Position numbers and translations under genes: made by a program. A stretch of DNA of 64,000 nucleotides from JAYZDK01 sp964604165. Its GTDB lineage: Bacteria; Myxococcota_A; UBA796; CAJQPC01. Numbering within the stretch: the first letter of the stretch is position 1; each line of letters begins with the position of its first letter. Under the pieces are notes generated by a model. The model was not told the origin of the DNA, searched no databases, and saw nothing but the letters and a program-made list of their open reading frames with translations. This document shows positions 24,537 through 33,090 of the stretch, piece by piece. The DNA lies in contig CAZRYF010000017.1 in the NCBI GenBank assembly GCA_964604165.1, positions 1 through 64,000 on the forward strand. Direction: 5' to 3'.

Positions 24537-25109
24537 TTAGTAAACCGGCCCGAGCACCCACCGGGGATCCGGATAGTCCCGCAGCGCCTGCTCCCGCTGG
24601 TCCACCGTCACCACCCCAGGAAGATCCGCACCAACAGGCTCCACCCGGGAAAGCTGAAAGTGCACATGGGGAGGCCACCCGCCGTTCTCTTCTTCACACC
24701 CCACCCAGCCCAACACCTCTCCAGCAGCCACCGCCTGCCCTACCTTCTTTCCCTCCAGAGAGGCACAAGAGAGGTGCCCAAACAAGGCCCAAACCACCTC
24801 TCCCTCCAGCAGGTGACGGGTAACCAGGGTGGGCCCGTAGTCCCCGTCCTGGTCGTTGTTTGCAAAGGCAAAGACCTCCCCCCCCACAAACGCATGCACC
24901 GATGTGCCCACCGGAGCGCCGAGGTCAATGCCCACGTGGATGTTCCGTAATCCCCCAAAAAGGGATTGGTTGTAGATGCAGCGAACCTCGTTGTACCGGC
25001 CCACGCTGAACGCGCCGGTCCGAGGCGCCTCGACCCCCTCAGGGGAAGACAAGTCCAGCACCTGCACATCGGGCGGCAGTTCAATCACAGGGTGGAAACC
25101 AGAGATCAA
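24537..25109 (-). CDS. M23-like zinc metallopeptidase, no signal peptide
   Basis: A 190-residue LysM-free M23 (lysostaphin-fold) domain. Conserved parts are IHVGIDLGAPVGTSVHA with the first His and Asp zinc ligands, an FGHLS segment and the HVHFQ motif near the end. M23 enzymes cut peptidoglycan peptides, but this copy lacks an exporting signal. TTG 25109 overlaps the stop of the sulfatase-like lipoprotein (TTGA), with GGGGAGG 4 bases upstream, strongly suggesting coupling. The first 45 residues have no recognisable motif. It may work in the periplasm by an unseen route or on another substrate. Confidence 0.72.
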   Translation of the reverse strand: MISGFHPVIELPPDVQVLDLSSPEGVEAPRTGAFSVGRYNEVRCIYNQSLFGGLRNIHVGIDLGAPVGTSVHAFVGGEVFAFANNDQDGDYGPTLVTRHLLEGEVVWALFGHLSCASLEGKKVGQAVAAGEVLGWVGCEEENGGWPPHVHFQLSRVEPVGADLPGVVTVDQREQALRDYPDPRWVLGPVY

Positions 25110-26227
25110 GGCGCCTCCCCGGCGTACCCCAGCGCCTCCAAGCGTTGGCGTTCAACCGCGGGAATTACGGGAGCCGGTCTCGCCGCGGGCTGGCCTCTCC
25201 TCATGGCCTGAATCGCTTCTGAGAGGTGTCCACTTGTCCCTTCCTGGTCTGCTCCTGCTGGCCCCAGAAACAACGCCCCACTTTCATCTCGAGCCCCCCA
25301 CGTGTGCCGAATCCTGGTCCGAGTGGAGAGCGGGTGCGAGAAACCCAACACATCGGGTTTGTCCAGGGCCTCCGGCACAGTCCCCTGTAGGTAAGCGCCC
25401 AACACCCGCCCCACATGATGAATCTGCAATGGCCTCAAAGGTCGAGACGGCGACACCCCGGGCACAGAAATCGCCGCGTGAATGCGGGTCACCTGGTCCC
25501 AGAAAGCATGACCGTGCTCAAACCCACCCCGCTCAAACAGCTCCTCGCCGTGGTCTGAAACCAAGGCTGTGATAGCACCGGGCCCCACGCCGTCCAAGAG
25601 CTCCCCCACCCGGTCGTCCAGGTCCTCCAGTCCCGCCGCATAGAGCGCAGTGATCCGAGCTTGATCAGCGGCGTCATAAGACTCCCACCCATCGAGATCC
25701 CAGAACTTTTCCCCCACACGTTTGGTTTCCCCGGGGGGTACCCGTGTCGGCTCATAGGGAAGGTGGGGTGTCACCAAATGAACCCACACCGCCTTACGAC
25801 CCGGCAGGGTCCATGCCTCCAGCGCCCGGCCCACGGCTTCCTTGTCCGACGACGCCTCGTACAGAACGTCGAAGGCCCGGTCGAACCCACGGCTCTTGGT
25901 GACATAGGGATTCGCGGAGAACATCTCACAGCGCAGGTCCGGAATCTCCTGGCAAAGGCTGCTCCCTGGCGGGTAGGACGCATCCTCTTCTCCCAGCACT
26001 TCCCAGGGAGGGCGGCCGGTCAGAAGCGCCACCATCGCCGGGAGGGTCCACGACGACGGGGACCAGGCCTGCAACGGAAACCAGCTGTCCTCGGCATGCG
26101 CCAGGATGCGCGGCGTACGCTTCTGCGACAGGAGATCCACCCGCACGGTATCGAGGATCACCACCAACACATCCGGCCCCGCGGAAGGAGGTCGTCCACA
26201 GGCAAGCAAAACCAGGAACCAGGGCAT
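25106..26227 (-). CDS. Sulfatase-fold lipoprotein, second paralogue, altered active site
   Basis: A 373-residue lipoprotein (MPWFLVLLAC lipobox) of the sulfatase/alkaline-phosphatase superfamily, shorter than the paralogue at 18242-19651. GPDVLVVILDTVRVDLL and VSDHGEELFERGG carry metal-ligand Asp/His. The motif that normally has Cys-x-Pro-Ser-x-Arg reads SSWTLPAMVALLTG, so Thr replaces the Cys and the Arg is absent. It may therefore act as a phosphoester hydrolase or transferase. ATG 26227 is supported by the signal. Its 3' end is overlapped by the M23-like gene, so they work in one operon. The DUF2079 gene begins 51 bases away in the opposite direction. Confidence 0.8.
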   Translation of the reverse strand: MPWFLVLLACGRPPSAGPDVLVVILDTVRVDLLSQKRTPRILAHAEDSWFPLQAWSPSSWTLPAMVALLTGRPPWEVLGEEDASYPPGSSLCQEIPDLRCEMFSANPYVTKSRGFDRAFDVLYEASSDKEAVGRALEAWTLPGRKAVWVHLVTPHLPYEPTRVPPGETKRVGEKFWDLDGWESYDAADQARITALYAAGLEDLDDRVGELLDGVGPGAITALVSDHGEELFERGGFEHGHAFWDQVTRIHAAISVPGVSPSRPLRPLQIHHVGRVLGAYLQGTVPEALDKPDVLGFSHPLSTRTRIRHTWGARDESGALFLGPAGADQEGTSGHLSEAIQAMRRGQPAARPAPVIPAVERQRLEALGYAGEAP

Positions 26228-26277
26228 TCCCTGATGCTACCCCGCATCGGCCCCGGGACGGATAACCTCCAAGAGTC

Positions 26278-27657
26278 ATGCCACTGCAACGCCCCACCCC
26301 CGCCGCGGCTGCCGTGACCGGTATGGGGGTTGTCATGTTCCTTGCGGCAGCTCGCACCGCTCTGGGACGGTACCGGGACTTCTCCCAACCGCTCGGCTTG
26401 GACAACGCCTACTTTCTGCAGCGCACCTGGCAAGCCGCCTTTCTGGACGCCCCGCAGCGCACTCTCCTGGCCACAGAGAGCGGCGAGGGGCTCCTGGCTG
26501 GCCGACACACCGAACCGATCCTGTCCTTTTTCGTCCCATTGATCCGCGCCTGGCCCACCATGGAGACCTTGCTCGTGGCGCAGGTGTTCCTCCTCTCCCT
26601 GGGGGCAATCGGGGCCTACCGGATTCCCCGTGTCTTGGGCCTGGACCGCTGCACCGCCTGCTTGCTGACCGGGGCGTGGCTGCTTCTTCCGGGCCTGTGG
26701 GCCATGGGCACCCTGGACTTCCGGAGTTTTGCCCTGGCGGCCCCCCTAGCGGTCTGCGCTCTGGCAGCCCTCCTGGAAGGCCGCCTTGTTTGGGGGGCTG
26801 CGCTGATTTTGGGAACGGTAGCGTGCCGCGAAGAATGCGCACTGCTCTTGTTGGGGTTTGTGCCCGCCCTCTGGTGGCACCACCGGCCCAACACCAAGGC
26901 CGTCCAGGTGCTGGTCTGCGCTTGCTGCGCGTGGCTTCTACTCCTGGTCCTGGCCACCGGTCCCCGCTGGAGCTTTGCCACGCCAGGAGAGTTCATAAGT
27001 CTCCTGTCCGACGCCGGGTTCTCCGGCGGAAACACCCTGTTCCGAGAAGGCGCTGGGATAGGTCTCTGGCTTTCACTCCTCGCCCCTCTGGAGGCCCTCC
27101 CCCTCCTTCTGAACTGGCTCGCCGCAAACGCCCTGGGCGCCCTTCTCAATGCCCGCGCCGCCCACATCTTTGCCCTGGCCTGGGCGGGGCTCGCCTGGGT
27201 GCAGGCCGCTGCCATAAAGCGCCTTGTGTCCAGGACAGAATCCACGATCGGCACCCCGAGAGCCAACCGCCTCGCTTGGGCCCTCGCCGCCGGACTCGCC
27301 ACGACCAACGGGATCGCCACAACAGACAGCTTCTTTCCTCCCCCCTCCCTGGACGCCCACGCAGACACCTGGAAGCTGCTGGACACCGCCCCGGACGACG
27401 CCGTCGTCTTGACCCAGTCCCGGTTTGCCCCCGCTCTCGCCACCCGGCCTGAGATCTACGTGACCGAGGACTGGCCGCTGAGAGACCAACGCATCCTGGC
27501 GCGGTGCACCTTTGCCGCTCTCCAGGCAGACCATCCCTGGTCCGCCTCTCTGGAGGCCGATGGACTCAAGCGAGCCGCCAGCGCTCCTGGCATCTGGACC
27601 TGGAGACGTCCCGGAGACGCCACCGCCACCGGTCCCGCCCTCACTCCTGGGGAATGA
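26278..27657 (+). CDS. DUF2079-like polytopic membrane protein
   Basis: A 459-residue protein with about ten hydrophobic segments. The first 80 residues carry the DUF2079 pattern, with LDNAYFLQRTW and GRHTEPILSFFVPLIRAWP between the first helices. The middle has CREECALLLLGFVPAL, which is typical too. A soluble tail from about residue 380 (WKLLDTAPDDAVVLTQSRFAPALA) matches the extracytoplasmic domain of the family. The fold is related to GT-C glycosyltransferases, so transfer of a lipid-linked sugar is possible but not shown. It is divergent from the sulfatase-like lipoprotein and converges with the PspC gene after three bases. Confidence 0.78.
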   Translation: MPLQRPTPAAAAVTGMGVVMFLAAARTALGRYRDFSQPLGLDNAYFLQRTWQAAFLDAPQRTLLATESGEGLLAGRHTEPILSFFVPLIRAWPTMETLLVAQVFLLSLGAIGAYRIPRVLGLDRCTACLLTGAWLLLPGLWAMGTLDFRSFALAAPLAVCALAALLEGRLVWGAALILGTVACREECALLLLGFVPALWWHHRPNTKAVQVLVCACCAWLLLLVLATGPRWSFATPGEFISLLSDAGFSGGNTLFREGAGIGLWLSLLAPLEALPLLLNWLAANALGALLNARAAHIFALAWAGLAWVQAAAIKRLVSRTESTIGTPRANRLAWALAAGLATTNGIATTDSFFPPPSLDAHADTWKLLDTAPDDAVVLTQSRFAPALATRPEIYVTEDWPLRDQRILARCTFAALQADHPWSASLEADGLKRAASAPGIWTWRRPGDATATGPALTPGE

Positions 27658-27660
27658 ACC

Positions 27661-27843
27661 CTACCGTTCGGTAGGCATCAACAACCAAAGCACCAGGTAG
27701 GCAAGAACGCCTGTCCCGTAGATCAACACCGCGAGAATAAAACCCACACGAAAGAAGATTGGATCCAGCCCAAAATAGGCCCCCAATCCCCCACAGACTC
27801 CCCCCACCTTTTGCTCCCGGCGGCTCAACATCAAGCGCTTCAT
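27661..27843 (-). CDS. Small PspC-domain membrane protein
   Basis: A 60-residue protein with one hydrophobic helix near its C-terminus (VGFILAVLIYGTGVLAYLVL). The N-terminal SRREQKVGGVCGGLGAYF is the PspC domain signature. Stand-alone short PspC proteins of this size are common and are linked to membrane-stress sensing in some bacteria. The start ATG 27843 is preceded by GGAG about 11 bases away. It follows the transglutaminase gene by 28 bases on the same strand and is likely co-transcribed. No PspA or PspF gene lies nearby, so a phage-shock role is not supported here. Confidence 0.8.
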   Translation of the reverse strand: MKRLMLSRREQKVGGVCGGLGAYFGLDPIFFRVGFILAVLIYGTGVLAYLVLWLLMPTER

Positions 27844-27871
27844 GGTCGTGAATTCTCCATTGTGATTCAGT

Positions 27872-29356
27872 CTATCCCGGTTGCCCGGGCTCCTCCCGCA
27901 CCCCCACTTCCAGCAAATCGAACCGCAGCCTGCCCAACACTCCCATGATCTCGATCTGCCGAGCCAGGTCCCCCTCCACGAGCTTGATGTGGGTGGCATC
28001 CGCCACCAGCTGGCCCAAAGTGGGATCCACCGGCACCCACCCCCCTTCCGGCCCGAAATAGACCTCGGGCCAGGCATGGTAGTAGAAGCTGCCCTGGGGC
28101 GTCACACGGTTGGAGTAGACCACCCCCGCCGCGATGCGAGAGGAGATTCCCGCCGCCCGCGCCAGTCCCACAAACAGTGCCGTGTGCTCGTTGCAGTCCC
28201 CCTGTCCCACCTCCAACACCTCCAGCGCATTGGGAACACCCACCGTGGGAGCCTTCACCAGGTAACCATGCACCCAGTCCACAAGGGCCTTCACCGCAGC
28301 CCGGCGTGTGGGGAGCGCGGACACGATCTTCTCGGCCTGTTCCACAAGGCGCCGGTCGCCAATGGGCAAGAAAGGGGTCGCAGCGCGATGCTCCTCAGTG
28401 GCAGGATCGCGGTCAATCACGGGAACATCGGGAATCGATGACCAGACAGGGCTTTGAGTCCGCACCACATCCCCCGAACGCGACTGCACGGGCCCATCGT
28501 TCATAATCCTGTCCGGATCCACACCCCCGATCCGCAAGGCGAGCCGCTCCACCTTTCGCGGTCGATGAAGCTTGCCGGTCAAGGGCACGGCGGAGAGGGC
28601 AATGATGTCCACCGGCGCAGCGCCCGTGGGAAGCGTCCGCGCTTCCTGGGCCGTCTGGCGCACCATGGCCATTCCAAGCGCCCCCTCCTCCCGAAGAACA
28701 TCTCCGGCGGGGGTCACGAGTGTGCGGGTCGTCGCGCCCGCAAACTCCCGCTCCAGCCAGTAGGCCTCCTCTCCGTTGGAGAGCAACTCGGTTCCGACCA
28801 CCCGAATGTCCATGGTGGCCTGGGCCAGGGTAACCGGGTCGAAATACGGCGTCTGAAACACCGAACCTTCCGAGATTTCCTCCTGTGTCGCCACCCATTG
28901 AGACAGGGATGCGCTCATCTGCGGGGGGGCATCAATAGGCAGACGCACCGTCTGGATCTCGCCCGCCTGGTGAAGCTCCACCACCAACTCGGTCTCGAGG
29001 ACCTCTCCCCGGACCGCCAACCGCACCGGGTCCGAGCTGGTGAAAAAGTCGAACCGCTGCACTTGCGCCCCGGTGCTCAGCACCGCCGAGGCTGCCACAA
29101 CCACTTCCTTGATCTCCCCAAAAGCTGCCATTCGAAATGCGGAGCGATGCTGGACCAGGGTGCCCCCTCCGTCGATGGGAGCCCGAGAGTTCACGGCATA
29201 TCCCACCTTCTGGTCCTGGAAGTAGATGCCAAACCACTCTTCTGAGGCGGCCCCCTCCGTAAGGACGGCCGGGTCAATCGGCTGGAGACCTGACTCTGTG
29301 GAGCGGTTCGCTATCACCGAAACCGAGAGAGCGACCCACACCCCCACCGCCAGCAT
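27872..29356 (-). CDS. Membrane-anchored transglutaminase-like protein
   Basis: About 495 residues with an N-terminal membrane helix (LAVGVWVALSVSVI) and a large N-terminal soluble part (about 30-330) of unknown fold. The C-terminal transglutaminase core has catalytic Cys in VGQGDCNEHTALFVGLARAA, His in FYYHAWPEVYFG and Asp in VPVDPTLGQ. Family members cross-link or hydrolyse peptides at the envelope. The start is uncertain. ATG 29356 is listed, but the frame is open upstream. ATT 29389 has GGAG at 8 bases and would add two Arg before the helix (IRRLSPLLLIEM), as expected for such anchors. TTG 29371 is a third option. Divergent from the PP2C gene. Confidence 0.82.
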   Translation of the reverse strand: MLAVGVWVALSVSVIANRSTESGLQPIDPAVLTEGAASEEWFGIYFQDQKVGYAVNSRAPIDGGGTLVQHRSAFRMAAFGEIKEVVVAASAVLSTGAQVQRFDFFTSSDPVRLAVRGEVLETELVVELHQAGEIQTVRLPIDAPPQMSASLSQWVATQEEISEGSVFQTPYFDPVTLAQATMDIRVVGTELLSNGEEAYWLEREFAGATTRTLVTPAGDVLREEGALGMAMVRQTAQEARTLPTGAAPVDIIALSAVPLTGKLHRPRKVERLALRIGGVDPDRIMNDGPVQSRSGDVVRTQSPVWSSIPDVPVIDRDPATEEHRAATPFLPIGDRRLVEQAEKIVSALPTRRAAVKALVDWVHGYLVKAPTVGVPNALEVLEVGQGDCNEHTALFVGLARAAGISSRIAAGVVYSNRVTPQGSFYYHAWPEVYFGPEGGWVPVDPTLGQLVADATHIKLVEGDLARQIEIMGVLGRLRFDLLEVGVREEPGQPG

Positions 29357-29511
29357 CTCGATCAGGAGCAAGGGAGATAGGCGCCGAATCTTGTGGTCTC
29401 CAGAGGAGTGTTTGAAGATGATACCGGGCCTTGGAGCCAGGGACACCCCCTGTGATCCACAAACCCGACAGCCGCCACCGGTAAGATGTTTCCTCCTCTC
29501 TGGAGCAATCC

Positions 29512-30783
29512 ATGCCATCGGCCCTGCACGTCCAGGCCTGGGCGGCCAGCGACACAGGACGTGTCCGCCGTGAAAACCAGGACAGCTACCTGGTGGACCC
29601 GGAATTGGGTCTGTACATCGTGGCGGATGGAATGGGCGGCTCGGAGCGCGGAGAGGTAGCGTCCGAATTGGCCTGCTCAGCCATCAAGGAGCGGCTCCTT
29701 GCAAGCCGGGAGATCCTGGACAGCCATGAAAAGGAACCGACGCCGGAGCGAGCCAGTCGCTTGGAGACGCTGCTCGCTGAATGTCTGCAAAACGCAAGCC
29801 ACGAAATCCACCGGGCCGCCGGCGCCTTGACCACGGAGGGTCGCCACATGGGCACCACCCTCGACGCGGTCCTGATTTCAGCCGATGTGGCCTTTACCGC
29901 CCACGTCGGGGACTCGCGCATCTGGCTGCTCCGAGACAAGGAGGCGCGGCAGATCACCGAGGATCACACCCTGGTCCAGGAACGAATCCGCCGGGGCACC
30001 CTCACCCAAGAACAGGCCCGCTCCCATCACCAGCGCAACGTGGTCACCCGAGCCCTCGGAGTCTTCGAGTCCGTCATGGTGGACTCCCTGCGCATTCCGC
30101 TCTCCCCCGGTGACCGCCTGATCCTGGCAAGCGATGGCCTCTATCGACACGTGGAGGCCCACGAGCTGGCCCACTGGGTGCAAAACACGGCTGGCAATGT
30201 CGCCGTGGACGCATTGGTCGACCTGGCCAACCGACGGGGCGGACGGGACAACATCACCGTGCTCCTGGCGGAATTGAAGCCCACCGAGGAGTTCAAGAAG
30301 AAGACTGAGGCCGGGCCGGCGCCGGATCACATGAACGCCCTGCGGCGCTGCGAGTTGTTTGTGTTCTGCACCTGGCGAGAGCTCGCCAAGGTCGCGTCCG
30401 CCTGCCACGTTCGAGACCTGCCCCCCGGGGCTTTTGTCTTTCGGGAAGGGGACACCTCTCGGGAGTGCTACATCGTGTACCGGGGGCAGGTGCGCCTTAC
30501 CCGCGGAGGCACCGTGATGGCTGAGATTGGGGAGTCCGGACACTTTGGCGAGATGTCCCTGATCGACATCCCCCTGCGCCACGCCACCGCCACGGCGTTG
30601 TCCCCAGTGCGTCTCCTGGTGCTCTCGCACGCGGACTTCAACCGCCTTCTTCGAGAGGACACGGCCCTGGCCGTGAAGGTCAGCTGGCGACTGATGCAGT
30701 ACCTGGTCCGCACCTTGCGCACCACCATGCGAATGGTGCCGCAGATTCCCACTTCCGCTGGTCCGGACGAGGAGGATCAGTAG
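29512..30783 (+). CDS. PP2C-type Ser/Thr phosphatase fused to a cyclic-nucleotide-binding domain
   Basis: A 423-residue cytoplasmic fusion. Residues 5-260 are PP2C with its metal motifs: RRENQDSYLVD, IVADGMGG, GTTLDAVLI, VGDSRIWLL, ASDGLYRHV and GGRDNITVLL. After a short linker, residues 285-405 are a cNMP-binding (CRP-like) domain with LPPGAFVFREGD, ECYIVYRGQVRL and GHFGEMSLID, then a phosphate-binding HATATAL. The conserved Arg of cAMP-binding sites is shifted, so the ligand is open. The domain could switch phosphatase activity. ATG 29512. Its 3' end overlaps lepB tail-to-tail by 7 bases. A Hanks-type kinase is encoded 26 kb away (56515-58428). Confidence 0.9.
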   Translation: MPSALHVQAWAASDTGRVRRENQDSYLVDPELGLYIVADGMGGSERGEVASELACSAIKERLLASREILDSHEKEPTPERASRLETLLAECLQNASHEIHRAAGALTTEGRHMGTTLDAVLISADVAFTAHVGDSRIWLLRDKEARQITEDHTLVQERIRRGTLTQEQARSHHQRNVVTRALGVFESVMVDSLRIPLSPGDRLILASDGLYRHVEAHELAHWVQNTAGNVAVDALVDLANRRGGRDNITVLLAELKPTEEFKKKTEAGPAPDHMNALRRCELFVFCTWRELAKVASACHVRDLPPGAFVFREGDTSRECYIVYRGQVRLTRGGTVMAEIGESGHFGEMSLIDIPLRHATATALSPVRLLVLSHADFNRLLREDTALAVKVSWRLMQYLVRTLRTTMRMVPQIPTSAGPDEEDQ

Positions 30784-31547
30784 AGCTTCTCGCCGAACCG
30801 ATCCGTGCGAAAACGCAGTCGAAAATCCCCCATGAGGGGATTTCCCTCACAGGTGTCATAGGAGAGCCAGACCAGGATCGCCTTACCCTTGATCTGGTTC
30901 CGCTTCACAAACCCCCAGGCTCGTGAGTCCTTGGAGTTGTGTCGGTTGTCTCCCATCATGAAGTAGCTGCTCTCCGGCACCGTTCGCGGCCCCCAGTTGG
31001 AGAAGGGAACCAGGCCGTCGGAGTGCAGGAGCTCATGGTTCATGCCTCCCAACTGCTCGGAGTAGCGACGGGTGCTCTCAGCCCGGCAAGCACGATCCAA
31101 GAACCGGTAGCGATCTTTGAAGACCTGTGTGGCTTCCTCTCCGTTCACGAGCACCACGTCGTCCCGCACCTCAATGGTGTCCCCGGGCAAACCGACAATT
31201 CGCTTGATGTAGTCCACCGAAGGGTCCTCCGGATAGCGAAACACGATCACATCGCCTCGCTCGGGCTCCCCCAGGGGCAGCAGCTCCACCTGGGTGAACG
31301 GGACCCGGAGTCCATAGGTGAGCTTGGAGACCAGGATGTGATCGCCAATTTGCAGGGTCGGCACCATGGAGCCCGATGGAATCCGAAAGGGCTCGGCCAC
31401 AGCGGATCGAATCACCAGGACAGCCAGAAGGGCGGGACCCCAGGTACGAAACAACTCCGAAAACCAGCCTGCAACCCCACCTCGACGCCGTGGGTCCGAT
31501 CGCTCCTCGTCGTAATCCAAGATGTCAGGGGTTTCGGGTGAGGCCAC
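30777..31547 (-). CDS. lepB: Signal peptidase I
   Basis: A 256-residue type I signal peptidase that removes export signals in the periplasm. One membrane helix near residues 36-50 (GPALLAVLVIRSAV) is followed by catalytic Ser60 in IPSGSMVPTL, Lys115 in DYIKRIVGLPGD, and box E MMGDNRHNSKDSR. An insertion between boxes D and E (about 125-195, with RYSEQLGGMNHELL) is a variable region in this family. GTG 31547 follows GGGAGAAAGTTC. The gene is convergent with the PP2C-cNMP gene and divergent from the Nudix gene. With more than ten lipoproteins in this window, the cell must also use LspA, which is not present here. Confidence 0.92.
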   Translation of the reverse strand: MASPETPDILDYDEERSDPRRRGGVAGWFSELFRTWGPALLAVLVIRSAVAEPFRIPSGSMVPTLQIGDHILVSKLTYGLRVPFTQVELLPLGEPERGDVIVFRYPEDPSVDYIKRIVGLPGDTIEVRDDVVLVNGEEATQVFKDRYRFLDRACRAESTRRYSEQLGGMNHELLHSDGLVPFSNWGPRTVPESSYFMMGDNRHNSKDSRAWGFVKRNQIKGKAILVWLSYDTCEGNPLMGDFRLRFRTDRFGEKLY

Positions 31548-31633
31548 GAACTTTCTCCCAGGGCACCAAGCCCCGCTCTTAACTAACGTATTCCCACCCG
31601 AAAACGCGTTTCCCTTGTGGTTATCTACGGTCC

Positions 31634-32236
31634 ATGGACCTCGACCTGTTGAGACGATGTATCACCGAAGACACACGCTCCTCGGTGCCCTCCGAGACAG
31701 GCATCCTTCGGGCGGCCGTGGTGCTTCTCTTTCAAACAGCGGCGGACGGAACCCTGGAGCTCCTCATGATTCACCGCAGCGAGCATCCGGGGGACCCCTG
31801 GTCGGGCCACATGGCCTTTCCCGGGGGCCGAATTGACTCCGGGGACGCCTCGGACCTGGAGGGCGCCCTGCGGGAAGTTGAGGAAGAACTCTCCCTCACC
31901 CTCTCTCCCGGCGACCTGCTGGGGGAGCTGGAACCCATGCGAGTTCCCCCTCGCGTCCTCTCTGTCCCGATGTGGGTGCGGGCTTTTGTCTTTCACGCGA
32001 AAGACCTGCCTACGGCCTCCCCCAACAACGAGGTCCAGGCCGTTCACTGGTTTGACTTCAGCAGGTTTCTTTCACGCGAGAGCCGCGGAGAGTTTCAGTA
32101 CAAGCGCCACGGCTACGACGTCATGCTGCCGGAGGTCGAGCTGGACGGATGCCACATCTGGGGCATGTCCCTTCGCCTGATTGATGACCTCATGGAGCGC
32201 ATCGAGTGCCCGTGGCGAGGTCCAGCCGGAGAGTGA
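31634..32236 (+). CDS. Nudix hydrolase, CoA-pyrophosphatase-like
   Basis: A 200-residue Nudix hydrolase. The Nudix box lies in GGRIDSGDASDLEGALREVEEEL: its first Glu is replaced by Asp, while the REVEEE metal-binding helix is intact. Upstream TGILRAAVVLLFQTAADGTLELLMIHRSE and downstream YKRHGYDVMLPEVE resemble CoA diphosphatases (YeaB/NudL). It probably cleaves CoA or acyl-CoA diphosphates in the cytoplasm. ATG 31634; no strong Shine-Dalgarno sequence. It is divergent from lepB, and its stop abuts that of the YihY gene (1 base). Confidence 0.85.
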   Translation: MDLDLLRRCITEDTRSSVPSETGILRAAVVLLFQTAADGTLELLMIHRSEHPGDPWSGHMAFPGGRIDSGDASDLEGALREVEEELSLTLSPGDLLGELEPMRVPPRVLSVPMWVRAFVFHAKDLPTASPNNEVQAVHWFDFSRFLSRESRGEFQYKRHGYDVMLPEVELDGCHIWGMSLRLIDDLMERIECPWRGPAGE

Positions 32237-33088
32237 TCAGCGCCCCGAGGAAAGCGCGTCGAACTTGGCGCCCAGAAGCACCACGAGCGCACAGAAGTAC
32301 AGGTACATGGCCAGCCCGATGACCGTACCCAACGACCCATAGGTCGCGCCGAGATCCACCACCTCCCCCAGATAGAGACGGAATCCCTGGGTCACCCCCA
32401 CCCAACCCAGGGTCGCCGCGATGCTGCCCCGTGAAAACCAGGTGTGGCCCCGCCGGGACTCGGCCGCCGCCCGGTACAACAAATGAATCAGCTGGTGCAA
32501 AACGAATAGAACCAGGGGCCACCGAGCCCACGCCACCACAAGACGCCATGCCTCGGGCAACCCCGCATGGACGGTCAACCAATCGAGGGCAGCCTCCCCA
32601 GCAGCCAGGGCCAGCACCATGAGCACCACCCCCCCGACGCAGGCCAAGGTCAAGAACACGATGCGAAGACTCACTTGAGTCCAGTGCCGCGGGTCCCGCA
32701 TGCCCCAGGCGGCGTGNNNNNNNNNNNNNNNNNNNNNNNNNNNNNNNNNNNNNNNNNNNNNNNNNNNNNNNNNNNNNNNNNNNNNNNNNNNNNNGAGCGC
32801 CAGCCCCAACCCAAGGAGCAGCCGACCCCCGGTGGCGCCACCGGTCACCCGATGAACTTCCTGCAGGAGGGGTCCGCTGACCTCCGGTGGAAGCGCACTG
32901 TCGAGAATCACCTCCAAGCGTCCCACCTCGTCGCTGAGATCAAGGAAACCAAAGGCCGAAATGAGGACAAGCATGGAGGGGAAGATCGCAAAGAGCATGT
33001 AGAACGCGATCTGTGCCGATCGCCCCGTGAGCTCGTCCTCCCGAATGGAGCCCAGCACCTCCCAGGCAATGGCAACGGTTCTTGCCAT
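32237..33088 (-). CDS. YihY/BrkB-family membrane protein, interrupted by an assembly gap
   Basis: About 284 residues with six or so hydrophobic segments. The N-terminus has SAQIAFYMLFAIFPSMLVL, and the C-terminus WVGVTQGFRLYLGEVVDLG and TYGSLGTVIGLAMYLYF, all typical of the YihY/BrkB (formerly RNase BN) family. The function of this family is unclear; some members relate to virulence or transport. ATG 33088 follows GGAGGAGTGAGC. It lies 2 bases after the upstream gene on the same strand, so the two are coupled. A 78-base run of N removes 26 codons in the middle while keeping the frame, so the gene is probably intact in the organism. Confidence 0.85.
   Translation of the reverse strand: MARTVAIAWEVLGSIREDELTGRSAQIAFYMLFAIFPSMLVLISAFGFLDLSDEVGRLEVILDSALPPEVSGPLLQEVHRVTGGATGGRLLLGLGLALXXXXXXXXXXXXXXXXXXXXXXXXXXHAAWGMRDPRHWTQVSLRIVFLTLACVGGVVLMVLALAAGEAALDWLTVHAGLPEAWRLVVAWARWPLVLFVLHQLIHLLYRAAAESRRGHTWFSRGSIAATLGWVGVTQGFRLYLGEVVDLGATYGSLGTVIGLAMYLYFCALVVLLGAKFDALSSGR
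32717..32794. other. 78-base assembly gap (N run)
   Basis: The run lies inside the YihY/BrkB gene. Flanking sequence joins in one frame across 26 codons, consistent with a true short gap or an in-frame masking of a difficult region. Confidence 0.95.
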
Positions 33089-33090
33089 GC

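Noticed and set aside
26616..27443. 275-codon open frame on the - strand inside the DUF2079 gene
   Set aside because: Arg/Ala/Ser-rich shadow; the + strand protein has clear membrane pattern and family motifs.
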